64,000 nt of DNA from Labrenzia sp. 011 (GCF_003075075.1 NZ_QCYM01000014.1:62001-126000); one strand, 5' to 3'; numbered from the stretch's first letter, positions 33,233-43,204 are shown. Notes: generated by a model from the sequence alone, not told the origin. Numbers and translations are program-made.

Positions 33233-35116
33233 TCACTCGGCCGCGCCAAGCGCCAGAAAACCGCCGGACTGGCGCTCCCAGAGCCGCGCATAAAGTCCGC
33301 CCCTGGCGAGAAGCTCGCAATGGCTGCCTTCCTCGATGATCCGGCCACCTTCCATGACCACCAGCCGGTCCAGGGCAGCGATGGTCGACAGCCTGTGGGC
33401 AACCGCCAGGGTGGTCCTGCCCTCCATCATCCGCGAAAGATTCTCCTGAATGACGAGTTCGGCCTCGCTGTCCAGGGCGGACGTGGCCTCGTCCAGGATG
33501 AGAATGGGCGCATCCTTCAGCAGAACCCTGGCGATGGCGATGCGCTGACGCTGGCCGCCGGAGAGCTTCACCCCCCTGTCGCCGACATGGGCATCCAGCC
33601 CCGTGCGGCCCTTGCTGTCCTTCTGCGCCTCGATGAAATCGAGCGCATCGGCGGCCTTGGCAATGCGGCGGATCTCCTCGTCATCCGCGTCCGGCCTGCC
33701 GTAGCGGATATTGTCGCGTATGGACCGGTTGAGCATCGAGATGTCCTGGGTAACCACCCCGATCCGGCCGCGCAACGAGGCCTGGGTAACGTCGCGGATA
33801 TCCTGGCCGTCAATCGTTATGCGCCCGCCGGACACGTCACGCAGACGCATGAGCAGCGAAATCACGGTCGATTTTCCCGCGCCGGACAGGCCTACGAGAC
33901 CGACCTTCTCCCCCGGCCGGATCGTCAGATCGAAGTTCCGCAGAACCGGTGCGCTGTCCTTGCGATAGGCGAAGCTCACATTCTCGAAGCGGACCCCGCC
34001 TTCCGGCACGGCGAGTTCGACAGCATCCGGTCTGTCGGTGATTGCGGGCCGGCTGGTCATGATCGGCATGGCGTCGCGGATGGTTCCAAGGGTGCTGGTG
34101 ATCGACTGACCGACGCCGATAAAACTCGACGAGGCATGGGACAGCGACCGCGTGACCGTGAGGCCGGCGACGAAATCCCCGATGGTGACCCAGCCGCCGG
34201 TCATGCCCCAGAAGCCGATCGCGAGGACGGCCAGGACCATCAGAACATTGAGCGCATGGACGCTGCTGTCAGTCAGGATATACGACCGGTTTTCGCTGTG
34301 TCGGGTATCGATGGTCTCGCCGATGACCTTGCGAATGGCACCGGCCTCGGAATCCTCGGCCGCAAACAGCTTGACCATGGCGATGTTGGAATAGACATCC
34401 GTCATCGCGCCCGTCGCCCGGGAATTGGCGGCCGCCACCCTGGCCGCCCGCTGCATGTAGGTGGGAATGGCCATCCAGGCGACCAGGATGTTGGCGGCAA
34501 TCCAGAAAAACACCGGCACTGCAAGCGGCCAGGCCAGCGCCAGCAGCAGCACAAAGGATCCCCCGAACTGGATGACCAGAAAGGGAACGGTCTCGATCGC
34601 CAGCATCATCTGGCGATGAACCGACATGGTCATCTGGGCGATCCGGGAGGCCACCTGCCCCGCGAAAGTGTCCTCGAAGAACGCAAGGTCCTGCGCCTCG
34701 ACCGCCTTGTGGGCCTGCCAGCGCATCGCGGCAGGCAGAAGGATCCGCACGGTCTGGAAGGCGAATGTCTGCCGCAGCAGGAAGAGAAGCGGGTCGATGA
34801 GAGCAAAAAGCACGAAAATGCCGACCAGGAACCAGACATGGGTGTCGAGGAATTCCCCGGCTCCCTTCGCGGTGACACCGTCGACGATATAGGCGATGGC
34901 CCAGATCCCCGCCAGGCCGAGCCCGGAGGAGAACATGGCCAGCAGCGACACGATGACAAGCTGTGTCCGGAACATCCTGGCGAAATGCCAGACCAGATGC
35001 AGCGGACTCTTGTCCGGAAGCGGCTCCACCGGAAGATCGAGCGGTTTCAGATGCGCTTCGAAGGGCCTGAAATACCGGTCGACAAGCCGTGCCAGAAACG
35101 GCCTTGCGAATGACAC
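33233..35116 (-). CDS. ABC exporter, fused permease-ATPase (MsbA-like)
   Basis: 627-residue half-transporter with six-helix membrane domain (VIVSLLAMFSSGLGLAGIWA, FLVGIFVLFALIDPLLFLL, VLMVLAVLAIGFWGM) and C-terminal ATPase: Walker A GLSGAGKST, Q-loop VVTQDISMLN, signature LSGGQRQRIAIARVLL, Walker B ILILDEATSALD and switch His in VAHRLST. It follows a SufR-like regulator with a 39-base gap, so both are likely one transcript. Substrate unknown. Confidence 0.93.
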   Translation of the reverse strand: MSFARPFLARLVDRYFRPFEAHLKPLDLPVEPLPDKSPLHLVWHFARMFRTQLVIVSLLAMFSSGLGLAGIWAIAYIVDGVTAKGAGEFLDTHVWFLVGIFVLFALIDPLLFLLRQTFAFQTVRILLPAAMRWQAHKAVEAQDLAFFEDTFAGQVASRIAQMTMSVHRQMMLAIETVPFLVIQFGGSFVLLLALAWPLAVPVFFWIAANILVAWMAIPTYMQRAARVAAANSRATGAMTDVYSNIAMVKLFAAEDSEAGAIRKVIGETIDTRHSENRSYILTDSSVHALNVLMVLAVLAIGFWGMTGGWVTIGDFVAGLTVTRSLSHASSSFIGVGQSITSTLGTIRDAMPIMTSRPAITDRPDAVELAVPEGGVRFENVSFAYRKDSAPVLRNFDLTIRPGEKVGLVGLSGAGKSTVISLLMRLRDVSGGRITIDGQDIRDVTQASLRGRIGVVTQDISMLNRSIRDNIRYGRPDADDEEIRRIAKAADALDFIEAQKDSKGRTGLDAHVGDRGVKLSGGQRQRIAIARVLLKDAPILILDEATSALDSEAELVIQENLSRMMEGRTTLAVAHRLSTIAALDRLVVMEGGRIIEEGSHCELLARGGLYARLWERQSGGFLALGAAE

Positions 35117-35155
35117 CCGTCTAACTCCTCACCGGACTTGTCCTGCTGGCCCGGG

Positions 35156-35782
35156 TCATGCTCGTGGCTCGATCGTGTAGACACAACGGCGATCGCCGGA
35201 AAGCTGGTGTTCCGTGCGCGTCACGGCCACATCCGCTCCCAGAACATCCCTGAACAGGTTCAGTTCGGACCGGCAGAAGCCCTTGCAGGCGGTTGCCGCG
35301 ACACAGATCGAGCAGTGGTTTTCAATCAGGAGATAGCCGTTCTCCGCTTCGGCCACCTCGGCCATGTAACCTTCCAGATTGCGCAACCCGGCCAGAAGTT
35401 CGACCTTCTCGGACAATCTGGAAGCCCCCCGCATGGCAGCGCCATAGGAGCGGCGGCTCTGGGCCTCCCTGTGGGCAATGAGCTTTTCAACACCATCCTC
35501 GCCGAACAGCTCGGTCAGACCGTTGAGCAGTGCCAGGCTCAGGTTCGAATGGTTGTCCGGAAACTGCTGATGGCCGGTGCCGGTCAGGTCCCAGATCCGC
35601 TTCGGCCGGCCGACGGAGCCCCTGACGTCCTCGAAGGCGACCAGGTTCTCCTGCCGGAGCCCGTCCAGATGCTGCCGGACAGCGACGGAGGTCACCTTCA
35701 AACCGTCCGCGAGTTCCGCAGCGGTCTGGGGCCCGGCGCTTTTCAGTGCGTTGAGCAGCCTGGTTCGGGTACGATCAGCCAT
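35156..35782 (-). CDS. SufR/ArsR-like HTH regulator with C-terminal Cys cluster
   Basis: 208 residues. The N-terminal winged helix (RLLNALKSAGPQTAAELADG, VTSVAVRQHLDGLRQENLVA, basic RGSVGRPKRIW) is followed by a C-terminal metal or Fe-S site: ENHCSICVAATACKGFCRSEL plus a late Cys in DRRCVY. This resembles SufR-type regulators that sense Fe-S status. It heads the exporter transcript. A direct repeat lies 12 bases upstream of its start. Confidence 0.85.
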   Translation of the reverse strand: MADRTRTRLLNALKSAGPQTAAELADGLKVTSVAVRQHLDGLRQENLVAFEDVRGSVGRPKRIWDLTGTGHQQFPDNHSNLSLALLNGLTELFGEDGVEKLIAHREAQSRRSYGAAMRGASRLSEKVELLAGLRNLEGYMAEVAEAENGYLLIENHCSICVAATACKGFCRSELNLFRDVLGADVAVTRTEHQLSGDRRCVYTIEPRA

Positions 35783-36126
35783 GCGGATCTATATATCCCG
35801 ATTATCCCATAAAAAAATAGATAGCTTATCTTATTGCGCCTCTCGGCGGCGCCTGTTGGCGGGGCCCTGTCGTCCCCAGTCTCTGAAGCGGGGGCTTTGA
35901 AACTGTTCTTGCCGGCTAGGCCTGCCGGCAATCTGCGTGCGTCCCCCGCGGCACCAGCCAAAAGATAAGAATGAGTCCGTTCCTTTGCGTCACCGAACTA
36001 ATCGGCAAGTTCTTTTTCGCTCAGGGACCTGACTATCCGCTTTCAGGACATCTCCAAAACATTCGAAAATCATTTGTAACAAGCTACCTAACCAATAATT
36101 CACCCTCTATCCTGTACGAATAGACC
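35783..36126. other. 344-base divergent promoter region
   Basis: AT-rich near both ends. The part near 35790-35830 carries the TATCCC direct repeats. The part next to 36126 is the promoter region of the GGDEF-EAL gene, and no strong ribosome-binding site was seen there. No gene was recognised. Confidence 0.4.
35794..35811 (-). promoter_or_regulatory. TATCCC direct repeats upstream of the SufR-like regulator
   Basis: TATCCC occurs at 35794-35799 and 35803-35808, nine bases apart, within an AT-rich stretch (an A-run follows) right upstream of the regulator start at 35782. Candidate autoregulatory operator or promoter element. Confidence 0.4.
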
Positions 36127-38139
36127 ATGCTGAAGAGATTGATGGACAGAATCAGGGCATTCACAAGATGGATGATGATCGATCCCCGCCACCCGGAGAT
36201 CGCTCAGGCCCAGTATCGCGAACTGAAAACCCAGATCCCGTCGCTCTATGCGCTTCTGATGGTCAACGCCGTCGCGGTTTCCTACACCCACTTTGACAGT
36301 GCGCCCTTCTACCTGACGGTCGGCATCCTCACGCCCATCCTGCTTTTCACCTCCATCCGTCTCATCGTTTGGGCGAGTTCGCGTACAAAGGATCTCGGGC
36401 CGGACGAGGCGATCAAAAAGATGCGGCACACCGTCATCATGGGCAGTCTCGTGGCGGTGATCTATATCGCCTGGTCGCTCAGTCTCGACGGGTATGGCGG
36501 CGACGCCGAGCGCGGTCACATCGCGCTGTTCATCGCGATCACCGTGATCGGCTGCATCTTCTGCCTGATGAACCTGCCCCAGGCCGCACTGATGGTCATG
36601 TTCATCGTGACCCTGCCCTATCTCACCTATTACATCACGCTAGGCGAGGCTGTTTACACCGCCATCGCCCTGAATATCTTCCTGGTCTGCATTGTCGTCC
36701 TGCAGGTTCTGCTGCGCAGCTACAGGAGCTTCTGCAAACTTATCCAGTCACAGGCGGAGCTGGCGACCAAACAGCTCGAGACGGCACGGCTGAACGCGGA
36801 AAACGAACGCCTGGCGCAGACAGACGTCCTCACCAACCTGCCGAACCGCCGCTATTTCTTCAACCGGCTGGAACGCATGATCACGAAGGTCGAGAAGAGT
36901 GGAAAGCCGTTTGCCGTCGGGTTGATCGATCTGGACCATTTCAAGCCGATCAACGACACCTACGGTCACCAGACCGGCGACCAGCTGCTGTCGGAGGTGG
37001 GCAACCGTCTCAAGGCAATGGATCTGCCGGCCATCGAGGTCTCCCGGCTCGGCGGGGACGAATTCGGATTTCTCTATGTGGGCGACCTGAAGGACGCGGC
37101 ACAGATCGGGCAGAAGATCTGCGCGCGGGTCAGCGAACCCTACAAGCTCGGCGACTTGCACCTGTCCGTGGGTGCGTCCTGCGGTATCGCCTTCTATCCG
37201 GAGGCGGGAAAAACCGCCCATGTGCTCTTCGACCGCTCCGACTACGCGCTATACAATTCCAAGACCACGACACGCGGCCGGACGACCGTCTACTCGAGCG
37301 ACCACGAGGCACGCATCCGCTCCGAACGGGCCATTGAATCGGCGTTGCAGAGCGCCGATCTGGCGACGGAGTTCCAGATCCATCTTCAACCGATCATCTC
37401 CCTGCCGGATCAGAGCGTTGTCGGCTTCGAAGCCCTCGCGCGCTGGCGAAGCCCCACCCTCGACCAGGTGTCACCGGAGAAATTCATTCCGATCGCGGAA
37501 CGCTCCGGAATGATTCATCGCCTCACGCTCTCGCTGTTCGACAAGGCCGTCCGGCAGATCAAGTCGCTTCCCGGTGAGCTGGGCCTGTCGTTCAATCTGT
37601 CCGCTCATGACGTCACCTCCGCCGAAACGGTGGATGCCCTGCTCGACGTCATCCGCCAGCACGCGTTCGACCCGTGCCTGATTACCTTCGAGATTACCGA
37701 GACAGCCGTTATTCGCAGCTACGAAGTGGCGGAAGTCTGCCTGCAGACCCTGCGCGAGGCAGGCGTCAAACTGGCGCTGGACGATTTCGGAACCGGCTAC
37801 TCAAGCCTTGGCTATCTTCACCGGCTGCCGATCGATTGCGTGAAGATCGACCGCAGTTTCGTGTCGGGACTGGACGATCCGGTCGCCAAGGGCGTGGTGA
37901 AGTCCATCGTCAATCTCTGCCAGTCCATGCAAATGCGCTGCGTGGTGGAAGGCGTCGAGACTCTCGACCAGCTTGAAGTGCTTCAATCCCTGCAGTGCCG
38001 TCTGGTCCAGGGCTTTCATTTCAGCCCGGGCCTGCCCTTCGACGAAGTCCATGACAGTGCCCACAAGACCGGTACCGTCGCAGGCCTCCCCCTTGCGGGG
38101 CATCCGGGGAACACCAAGCTTCAGGTTTCCAGCGCCTGA
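36127..38139 (+). CDS. Membrane-associated GGDEF-EAL protein
   Basis: 670 residues. The N-terminal part has several hydrophobic helices (LYALLMVNAVAVSYTH, AYLTVGILTPILLFTS-type region, IALFIAITVIGCIFCLMNL, IALNIFLVCIVVLQVLL). The diguanylate cyclase domain has an intact SRLGGDEFGF (GGDEF about residue 309-313), and the phosphodiesterase domain an intact EAL (VVGFEALARW about residue 435) with DDFGTGYSSLGYLH and KIDRSFVSG. Both catalytic motifs are present, so bifunctional c-di-GMP turnover is possible. No ligand-sensing PAS domain is visible. Confidence 0.9.
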   Translation: MLKRLMDRIRAFTRWMMIDPRHPEIAQAQYRELKTQIPSLYALLMVNAVAVSYTHFDSAPFYLTVGILTPILLFTSIRLIVWASSRTKDLGPDEAIKKMRHTVIMGSLVAVIYIAWSLSLDGYGGDAERGHIALFIAITVIGCIFCLMNLPQAALMVMFIVTLPYLTYYITLGEAVYTAIALNIFLVCIVVLQVLLRSYRSFCKLIQSQAELATKQLETARLNAENERLAQTDVLTNLPNRRYFFNRLERMITKVEKSGKPFAVGLIDLDHFKPINDTYGHQTGDQLLSEVGNRLKAMDLPAIEVSRLGGDEFGFLYVGDLKDAAQIGQKICARVSEPYKLGDLHLSVGASCGIAFYPEAGKTAHVLFDRSDYALYNSKTTTRGRTTVYSSDHEARIRSERAIESALQSADLATEFQIHLQPIISLPDQSVVGFEALARWRSPTLDQVSPEKFIPIAERSGMIHRLTLSLFDKAVRQIKSLPGELGLSFNLSAHDVTSAETVDALLDVIRQHAFDPCLITFEITETAVIRSYEVAEVCLQTLREAGVKLALDDFGTGYSSLGYLHRLPIDCVKIDRSFVSGLDDPVAKGVVKSIVNLCQSMQMRCVVEGVETLDQLEVLQSLQCRLVQGFHFSPGLPFDEVHDSAHKTGTVAGLPLAGHPGNTKLQVSSA

Positions 38140-38186
38140 GCAAACCGTTATTCCCCGAACAAGCGGATCGATCGGCAGGAGGATGC

Positions 38187-38504
38187 ATGGCAGCGGGGAC
38201 CAGAAGGCAGAAAGAGATGCGCAAGGCTCTGCGCGCCCTTCTGCCCCGCGTGCCGATGAGCGACGCGGAAGCCATCCTCGCGCTCGCCCTGGCCGGCCAC
38301 CTGCGTCACCTGCCGCCCTCGATCGCCCTGTGGCAGGCGACCACGAGCCATGTCCGCCATGAACACACGGACTATGACACGCTTCTGGACGAGGGATACG
38401 ACCGGGACGCGGCCCGCTTTTTCGTCGCCGGCGAGATGAACGACCGCCTGCGCGACTGGGGCTGCAACAGGGAAGTCCGGAGCGAAGACGGCCCGGAGGC
38501 ATAG
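38187..38504 (+). CDS. DUF2293 domain protein
   Basis: 105 residues, basic start (MAAGTRRQKEMRKAL) with GGCAGGAGG upstream. The family core is LRHLPPSIALWQATTSHVRH-EHTDYDTLLDEGYDRDAARFF. It follows the GGDEF-EAL gene by 47 bases, and its stop is 15 bases from the convergent MOSC gene. Function unknown. Confidence 0.85.
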   Translation: MAAGTRRQKEMRKALRALLPRVPMSDAEAILALALAGHLRHLPPSIALWQATTSHVRHEHTDYDTLLDEGYDRDAARFFVAGEMNDRLRDWGCNREVRSEDGPEA

Positions 38505-38519
38505 GCAAAGGCCGCCGCG

Positions 38520-39143
38520 CTATCCCCTGGGGCTGGTATAGATCCATTGCTGGGGAATATGGGCGCTCACCGCCTGCCCGGCGGAGATGACACCCGGCTT
38601 TTCGATGATTCCGACCAGTCCGCGCAAGCCTGCGGCCTGTTGCGCAAACAGGAGATCCAGTCCCTCCCGTCCGGGATAACGGGCCGCGACACTGGCGCCG
38701 GAAAAGCGGCAGGGCGTATTTTCGCCATCCACGCGGACGACGGCACCGCCTTCGAAGACCAGCCGTGTACGCGGCGGCACACGGGTGAAATTCGCAATGC
38801 CCGAAACCAGAATATTGCCGCCGATCCACTCGGGGCGAATGTCTTCCAGCTCCATGCGGGCGGCGATCCGGGCAAGGTCCTCAACGGAAAGAAGCGACAC
38901 CTGTCTCTCGTTACACATCTGGGTTCCGCGCGGATACCAGGGCTCCCGGCCGCCCGACTTGCGGGTGAACCCTGCATGCCTGTCTCCGGGAATGCCTTCA
39001 AAGGTCACTTCCAGAGCGTCCACCGCAGCGGTCTGAAAGTCATCGGGTGCGGGCGTGCGGAAAACGCCCTCGACCGCCCCCGTCACCTTGAATTTCGGCA
39101 TCACCTTTATGTCGTCGGGCCAAAGCGCAAGCTGTTCCGTCAT
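38520..39143 (-). CDS. MOSC domain protein
   Basis: 207 residues with the MOSC pattern: an N-terminal beta region (ALEVTFEGIPGDRHAGFTRK), MCNERQVSLLSVEDLARIA, IGGNILVSG and the sulfur-carrier-type Cys in NTPCRFSGASV. MOSC proteins transfer sulfur in molybdenum-cofactor or detoxification reactions. It has a stand-alone position and no obvious partner nearby. Confidence 0.9.
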   Translation of the reverse strand: MTEQLALWPDDIKVMPKFKVTGAVEGVFRTPAPDDFQTAAVDALEVTFEGIPGDRHAGFTRKSGGREPWYPRGTQMCNERQVSLLSVEDLARIAARMELEDIRPEWIGGNILVSGIANFTRVPPRTRLVFEGGAVVRVDGENTPCRFSGASVAARYPGREGLDLLFAQQAAGLRGLVGIIEKPGVISAGQAVSAHIPQQWIYTSPRG

Positions 39144-39289
39144 GCAGATCTCCTGTCCGTTTCCCTCTGCATTCTAGGCCGGGGCCCAGGCAGGAACCAG
39201 CAAATCTCCTTGATGCATCCATCGGTTCCGTTGATCGGCCGGACCAGTGCTGAACCGGAGAAAGCGGTGCGCAAGTGCGCCGTATTTGC

Positions 39290-41374
39290 TCAACGCATGG
39301 TGTTGACGACAGCGCTGTTCCACATGCCGTCCTGGCGCAGTCCATCCAGACATTGCACGACCTTGCGGGCGTAATAGAGCATCGCGACCCAGTCGAACAT
39401 GACCGGCGACCCGGCCGTCGCCGTCTCGGGCATGGCGGCCATCCAGTCCTCGACCAGTTTCGGATCGCTCTGCTTTTCTCGCCCCTGGAGCACGGCCTCG
39501 AATTCGGCCAGAATGCGATTGTCCATCCTGGCGACAATCGTGGCGATTGCCGGATCCGGGGGGCCCTCCCCGGCCTCTGCGAGAACGCTCGCACGTGCCT
39601 CGCGGTAAAGCGCGATATAGTCGGCCATCACCATGACCATCTCGTCGAGGCCGTTGGACGACTTCGAGAAGGACGACCAGGGCGCCTGCTCCATCCGGTA
39701 GGAGTCGGCTGTTGAAACCAGTCCGGATGCCATTTCGTTCAAGCGGGCATAGGCTGCCCGTTCCTCGTTGCCGGTCCAGTCCCTTGCGGTCAGGAATTGC
39801 GCACAGGCGGAAAGATAGGCGGTGGTGAGAGTGTGGACGCTTCCTCCCGTTCTCCTGGGAAACAGCAGCCAGGCGACACCGAGACCGATGCCCGCCCCGA
39901 TCGCCGTGTCGTAAAGGCGGGCCCAGAAATCCATGAGCGGCAGATTCGCAACGGTCTGCAGACCCACCACGACCATGAAACTGATAAATCCGGCCGCGAT
40001 TGCATAGTTGCGGTCGACGAAGACGATGATGACCGGGATCGACAGCACCGCCAGCGTGAGCCGAATGTCCGGGAAGCCGGACAGCAGGGGATCGACGGCC
40101 AGCGCAATCAGCACCCCGACGGCTGTCCCGATGGTCCGCTGCATGGACTTGCGGATGGTCGCGCCAAGGCTGTTGGTCAGAACGATGATGACCGTGAGCG
40201 TAACCCAATAGGCGTGGTTCAGACCGAAAATGGCTCCAAGACCGTAACCGAGCGTGGCTGCAACACCGGCCTGCAGGGCCAGGCGCCAGGAAAGTTTTCT
40301 CCAGTCTCCGGCTGCAGCCTCTTTCCCTGCTCCTTCAGGACCGGCGCCAAGCGGTGCGCGCTTCGATGAAAGCAGCGAAAGCCGCCTGAAAGCCTGGGCG
40401 ATTCGGATGACCTGAAACTGGTCATCCCGCGAAAGCCCCGCGATTTCCCGCGTCCAGTCCTCATCGAGGGCGGCCGGTGCGGAGTCCTTGCCATGGGCGA
40501 TATCATCACGGAGCTGCTGTACGGATTTGCGAAAACCGCGATTGCGCACAAGCCAGGTACGGCCTTGCGGAGAAAGCTGCCGGCCGGCATCCCGCGCAAC
40601 CTCCAGGGCAAGCTGCATCATCATGGCAGCTTCCGGCGGCAGTCCTGTTGCAGAGCTTTCGTGGCCGATCAGTCCGGCGGAAAGCTGCAGTTCCGTCCTG
40701 AGGCCGGCGAGCTCCGCTCCCGACATGCCCTCCGATGAGGCCACATCTCCCTCGAGGGTCATACGTTCCAGCTGCCCGGCGACAGCCTGTCGGAATGTTC
40801 TTTCCACCCTCCGGCAAGTCCTTTCAGGGGAAGGTCGCCACAGAACAATGCGAATGCAGAAGGCCACTGCAGTCCCCACGACCGCCATGACCGGAAGCCA
40901 CAGGCCGGGAGAATGAGACTGGCTGAAAACGAATACAAACAGCCAGGACATCGCAGTTGCGCGGCCGGCCCGTTGCCAGAACCCTCCCCATCCGTCCAGC
41001 GCGAAACCGAAGGCAATTGCCCCGATCCAGAGGATCTGCAGCACAAGGGGCGCCGACTTTCCGGACAGGGTACCGGCCAGTGCGCCTGCTGCGCATACGC
41101 AGGTGATGATCAGGCCCAGCCCGAGAATGCCCGCCGCTTCCTGCCGGCGCGTCGAGACAGGCGTGAACATGATGCAGAATGCGCCCGATGCAGCGGCCAG
41201 CACGGCCAGTGTGAACCCCGGCACGGATGTTTCGAAATGTCCGAGCTGTTCCCCCAGAGTTGCCGCGACAATGACGGTCAGCATCAGGTCCACGCCGCGC
41301 ACAAGGCGGATGGCGCCCGGATCGTAGCGCGACAGATTCGCGATTTTTCGCCAGGCTTGCTGCAACATCGGCAT
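39290..41374 (-). CDS. FUSC family inner-membrane protein (YccS/AaeB-like)
   Basis: 694 residues with two membrane blocks: an N-terminal set (LMLTVIVAATLGEQLGHF, TLAVLAAASGAFCIMF, IITCVCAAGALAGTL) and a second set (AGVAATLGYGLGAIFGLNHA, AYWVTLTVIIVLTNSLGATI, IGTAVGVLIALAVDPLL) separated by a cytoplasmic helical region. This matches the fusaric-acid-resistance-like (FUSC) family. Probable role in efflux of aromatic or weak acids; no linked efflux subunit is visible. Confidence 0.88.
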   Translation of the reverse strand: MPMLQQAWRKIANLSRYDPGAIRLVRGVDLMLTVIVAATLGEQLGHFETSVPGFTLAVLAAASGAFCIMFTPVSTRRQEAAGILGLGLIITCVCAAGALAGTLSGKSAPLVLQILWIGAIAFGFALDGWGGFWQRAGRATAMSWLFVFVFSQSHSPGLWLPVMAVVGTAVAFCIRIVLWRPSPERTCRRVERTFRQAVAGQLERMTLEGDVASSEGMSGAELAGLRTELQLSAGLIGHESSATGLPPEAAMMMQLALEVARDAGRQLSPQGRTWLVRNRGFRKSVQQLRDDIAHGKDSAPAALDEDWTREIAGLSRDDQFQVIRIAQAFRRLSLLSSKRAPLGAGPEGAGKEAAAGDWRKLSWRLALQAGVAATLGYGLGAIFGLNHAYWVTLTVIIVLTNSLGATIRKSMQRTIGTAVGVLIALAVDPLLSGFPDIRLTLAVLSIPVIIVFVDRNYAIAAGFISFMVVVGLQTVANLPLMDFWARLYDTAIGAGIGLGVAWLLFPRRTGGSVHTLTTAYLSACAQFLTARDWTGNEERAAYARLNEMASGLVSTADSYRMEQAPWSSFSKSSNGLDEMVMVMADYIALYREARASVLAEAGEGPPDPAIATIVARMDNRILAEFEAVLQGREKQSDPKLVEDWMAAMPETATAGSPVMFDWVAMLYYARKVVQCLDGLRQDGMWNSAVVNTMR

Positions 41375-41503
41375 GTCGGTCTCGCACCCTCACTCATTCC
41401 GGCGGAAAACGGCCGGCGCGATTCGAAGGATGAAGGTCTCCTTGCGGATCAGGCAACCCGTTCTTCGGAAGGGAAGTCTTCACAGGCATGTGCGTGAAAA
41501 GGA

Positions 41504-41528
41504 AAAGGCGGCCCGCACGGCCGCCTTT
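41504..41528 (-). terminator. Rho-independent terminator of ettA
   Basis: AAAGGCGGCC (41504-41513) pairs perfectly with 41519-41528 around a 5-base loop. On the minus strand it is followed by TTTTCCTTTTC. It lies 27 bases after the ettA stop, a textbook terminator. Confidence 0.85.
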
Positions 41529-41554
41529 CCCGAATTCGCCAGCGGCATCCCCGA

Positions 41555-43204
41555 TTAGCGGGTCAGCGGCTTGTACTTGATCCGGCGCGGGTCGGCGGCA
41601 TGGGCACCCAGGCGGCGGACCTTGTCCTTTTCGTAGTCCTCGAAGTTGCCTTCAAACCATTCCACGTGGCTGTCGCCTTCGAAGGCGAGCATGTGGGTGG
41701 CAAGGCGGTCGAGGAACATGCGGTCATGCGAGATGACCACGGCACAGCCGGCATAGTTTTCCAGCGCGTCCTCGAGGGCCGCCAGGGTCTCGGTATCGAG
41801 ATCGTTGGTCGGCTCATCGAGCAGCAGCACATTGGCGCCCTGCTTCAGGACCTTGGCCAGATGCACGCGGTTGCGCTGTCCGCCGGACAGATCGCCGACC
41901 TTGGCCTGCTGGGCCGGGCCCTTGAAGTTGAAGGACGAGCAATAGGCGCGAGAGTTGATTTCCTTGCCGTCGAGATAGATCACCTCGGCGCCGCCGGAGA
42001 TTTCCTCCCAGACATTGTTGGCCGGATTGAGCGCATCGCGCGACTGGTCGACATAGCCCAGATGGACGCTGTCGCCGACGATGATCTCGCCGCTGTCCGG
42101 CTTTTCGTGACCGGTGAGCATCTTGAAGAGGGTGGACTTGCCGGCGCCGTTCGGACCGATGACACCGACGATGCCGCCGCGCGGCAGCTTGAAGGACAGA
42201 TTGTCGATCAGCAGGCGGTCTTCGAAGCCTTTCGAGACATTCTTGACCTCGATGACATTGGCGCCGAGGCGCTCGCCCACCGGGATCAGGATCTGATCGA
42301 TGGTCGGCATGCGCTCTTCCTGAGCGGTCAGCAGGTCTTCGAAGGCCCGGATACGGGCTTTCGACTTGGTCTGCCGGCCCTTGGGGCTCATGCCCATCCA
42401 TTCGCGTTCACGGGCAATTGCACGGGAGCGCGCCATGTCTTCACGGCCTTCCTGCTCCATGCGCTTGGTCTTCTTCTCCAGATAGGCGGAGTAGTTGCCC
42501 TCGTAGGGAATGCCCGATCCGCGGTCGAGTTCCAGGATCCAGCCGGTGACATTGTCGAGGAAGTAGCGATCGTGGGTGATGATCAGGACGGATCCCTTGA
42601 ACTCGCGCAGATGCCGCTCCAGCCAGTGAACGGTTTCCGCGTCCAGGTGGTTGGTCGGCTCATCAAGCAGCAGCAGGTCCGGCTCCGACAGGAGAAGCTG
42701 GCAGAGGGCGACACGGCGGCGCTCCCCTCCGGACAGGTTGTCGACGGCGGCATCGCCCGGCGGGCAGCGCAGGGCCTCCATGGCCATTTCCACCTGGCTT
42801 TCCAGGTTCCACAGGTCCTGGGCGTCGATCTCGTCCTGAAGCTGGGCGCCCTCGTCCGCGGTTTCGTCCGAGTAGTTCATCATCAGCTCGTTGTAGCGGT
42901 CGAGCTTGGCCTGCTTGTGGGCAACGCCTTCCATGACGTTTTCCATCACGGTCTTGGTCTCGTCCAGCTTCGGCTCCTGCGGAAGATAGCCGACCTTGGC
43001 GCCTTCGGCGGCCCAGGCCTCGCCGGTATATTCCTTGTCGAGACCGGCCATGATCTTCAGAAGCGTCGACTTGCCGGCCCCGTTCGGCCCGAGGATGCCG
43101 ATCTTGGCGTCCGGGTAGAAGGACAGGTTGACGTTGTCGAGGACCTTCTTGTTGTTATAGGCCTTGGAGAGGCCATGCATGTGATAGATGAACTGGCGCG
43201 CCAT
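41555..43204 (-). CDS. ettA: Energy-dependent translational throttle protein EttA (ABC-F)
   Basis: 549-residue ABC-F protein with two nucleotide-binding domains. Domain 1: Walker A GPNGAGKSTLL, signature LSGGERRRVALCQLLL, Walker B LLLLDEPTNHLD. Linker: PtIM-type helical arm (YLEKKTKRMEQEGREDM). Domain 2: GPNGAGKSTLF, LSGGQRNRVHLAKVL, VLLLDEPTNDLD. ATG at 43204 gives the family start MARQFIYHMHGLSKAY; an upstream frame extension has no homology. It gates ribosome entry into elongation according to energy state. Strong terminator at 41504-41528. Confidence 0.96.
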   Translation of the reverse strand: MARQFIYHMHGLSKAYNNKKVLDNVNLSFYPDAKIGILGPNGAGKSTLLKIMAGLDKEYTGEAWAAEGAKVGYLPQEPKLDETKTVMENVMEGVAHKQAKLDRYNELMMNYSDETADEGAQLQDEIDAQDLWNLESQVEMAMEALRCPPGDAAVDNLSGGERRRVALCQLLLSEPDLLLLDEPTNHLDAETVHWLERHLREFKGSVLIITHDRYFLDNVTGWILELDRGSGIPYEGNYSAYLEKKTKRMEQEGREDMARSRAIAREREWMGMSPKGRQTKSKARIRAFEDLLTAQEERMPTIDQILIPVGERLGANVIEVKNVSKGFEDRLLIDNLSFKLPRGGIVGVIGPNGAGKSTLFKMLTGHEKPDSGEIIVGDSVHLGYVDQSRDALNPANNVWEEISGGAEVIYLDGKEINSRAYCSSFNFKGPAQQAKVGDLSGGQRNRVHLAKVLKQGANVLLLDEPTNDLDTETLAALEDALENYAGCAVVISHDRMFLDRLATHMLAFEGDSHVEWFEGNFEDYEKDKVRRLGAHAADPRRIKYKPLTR

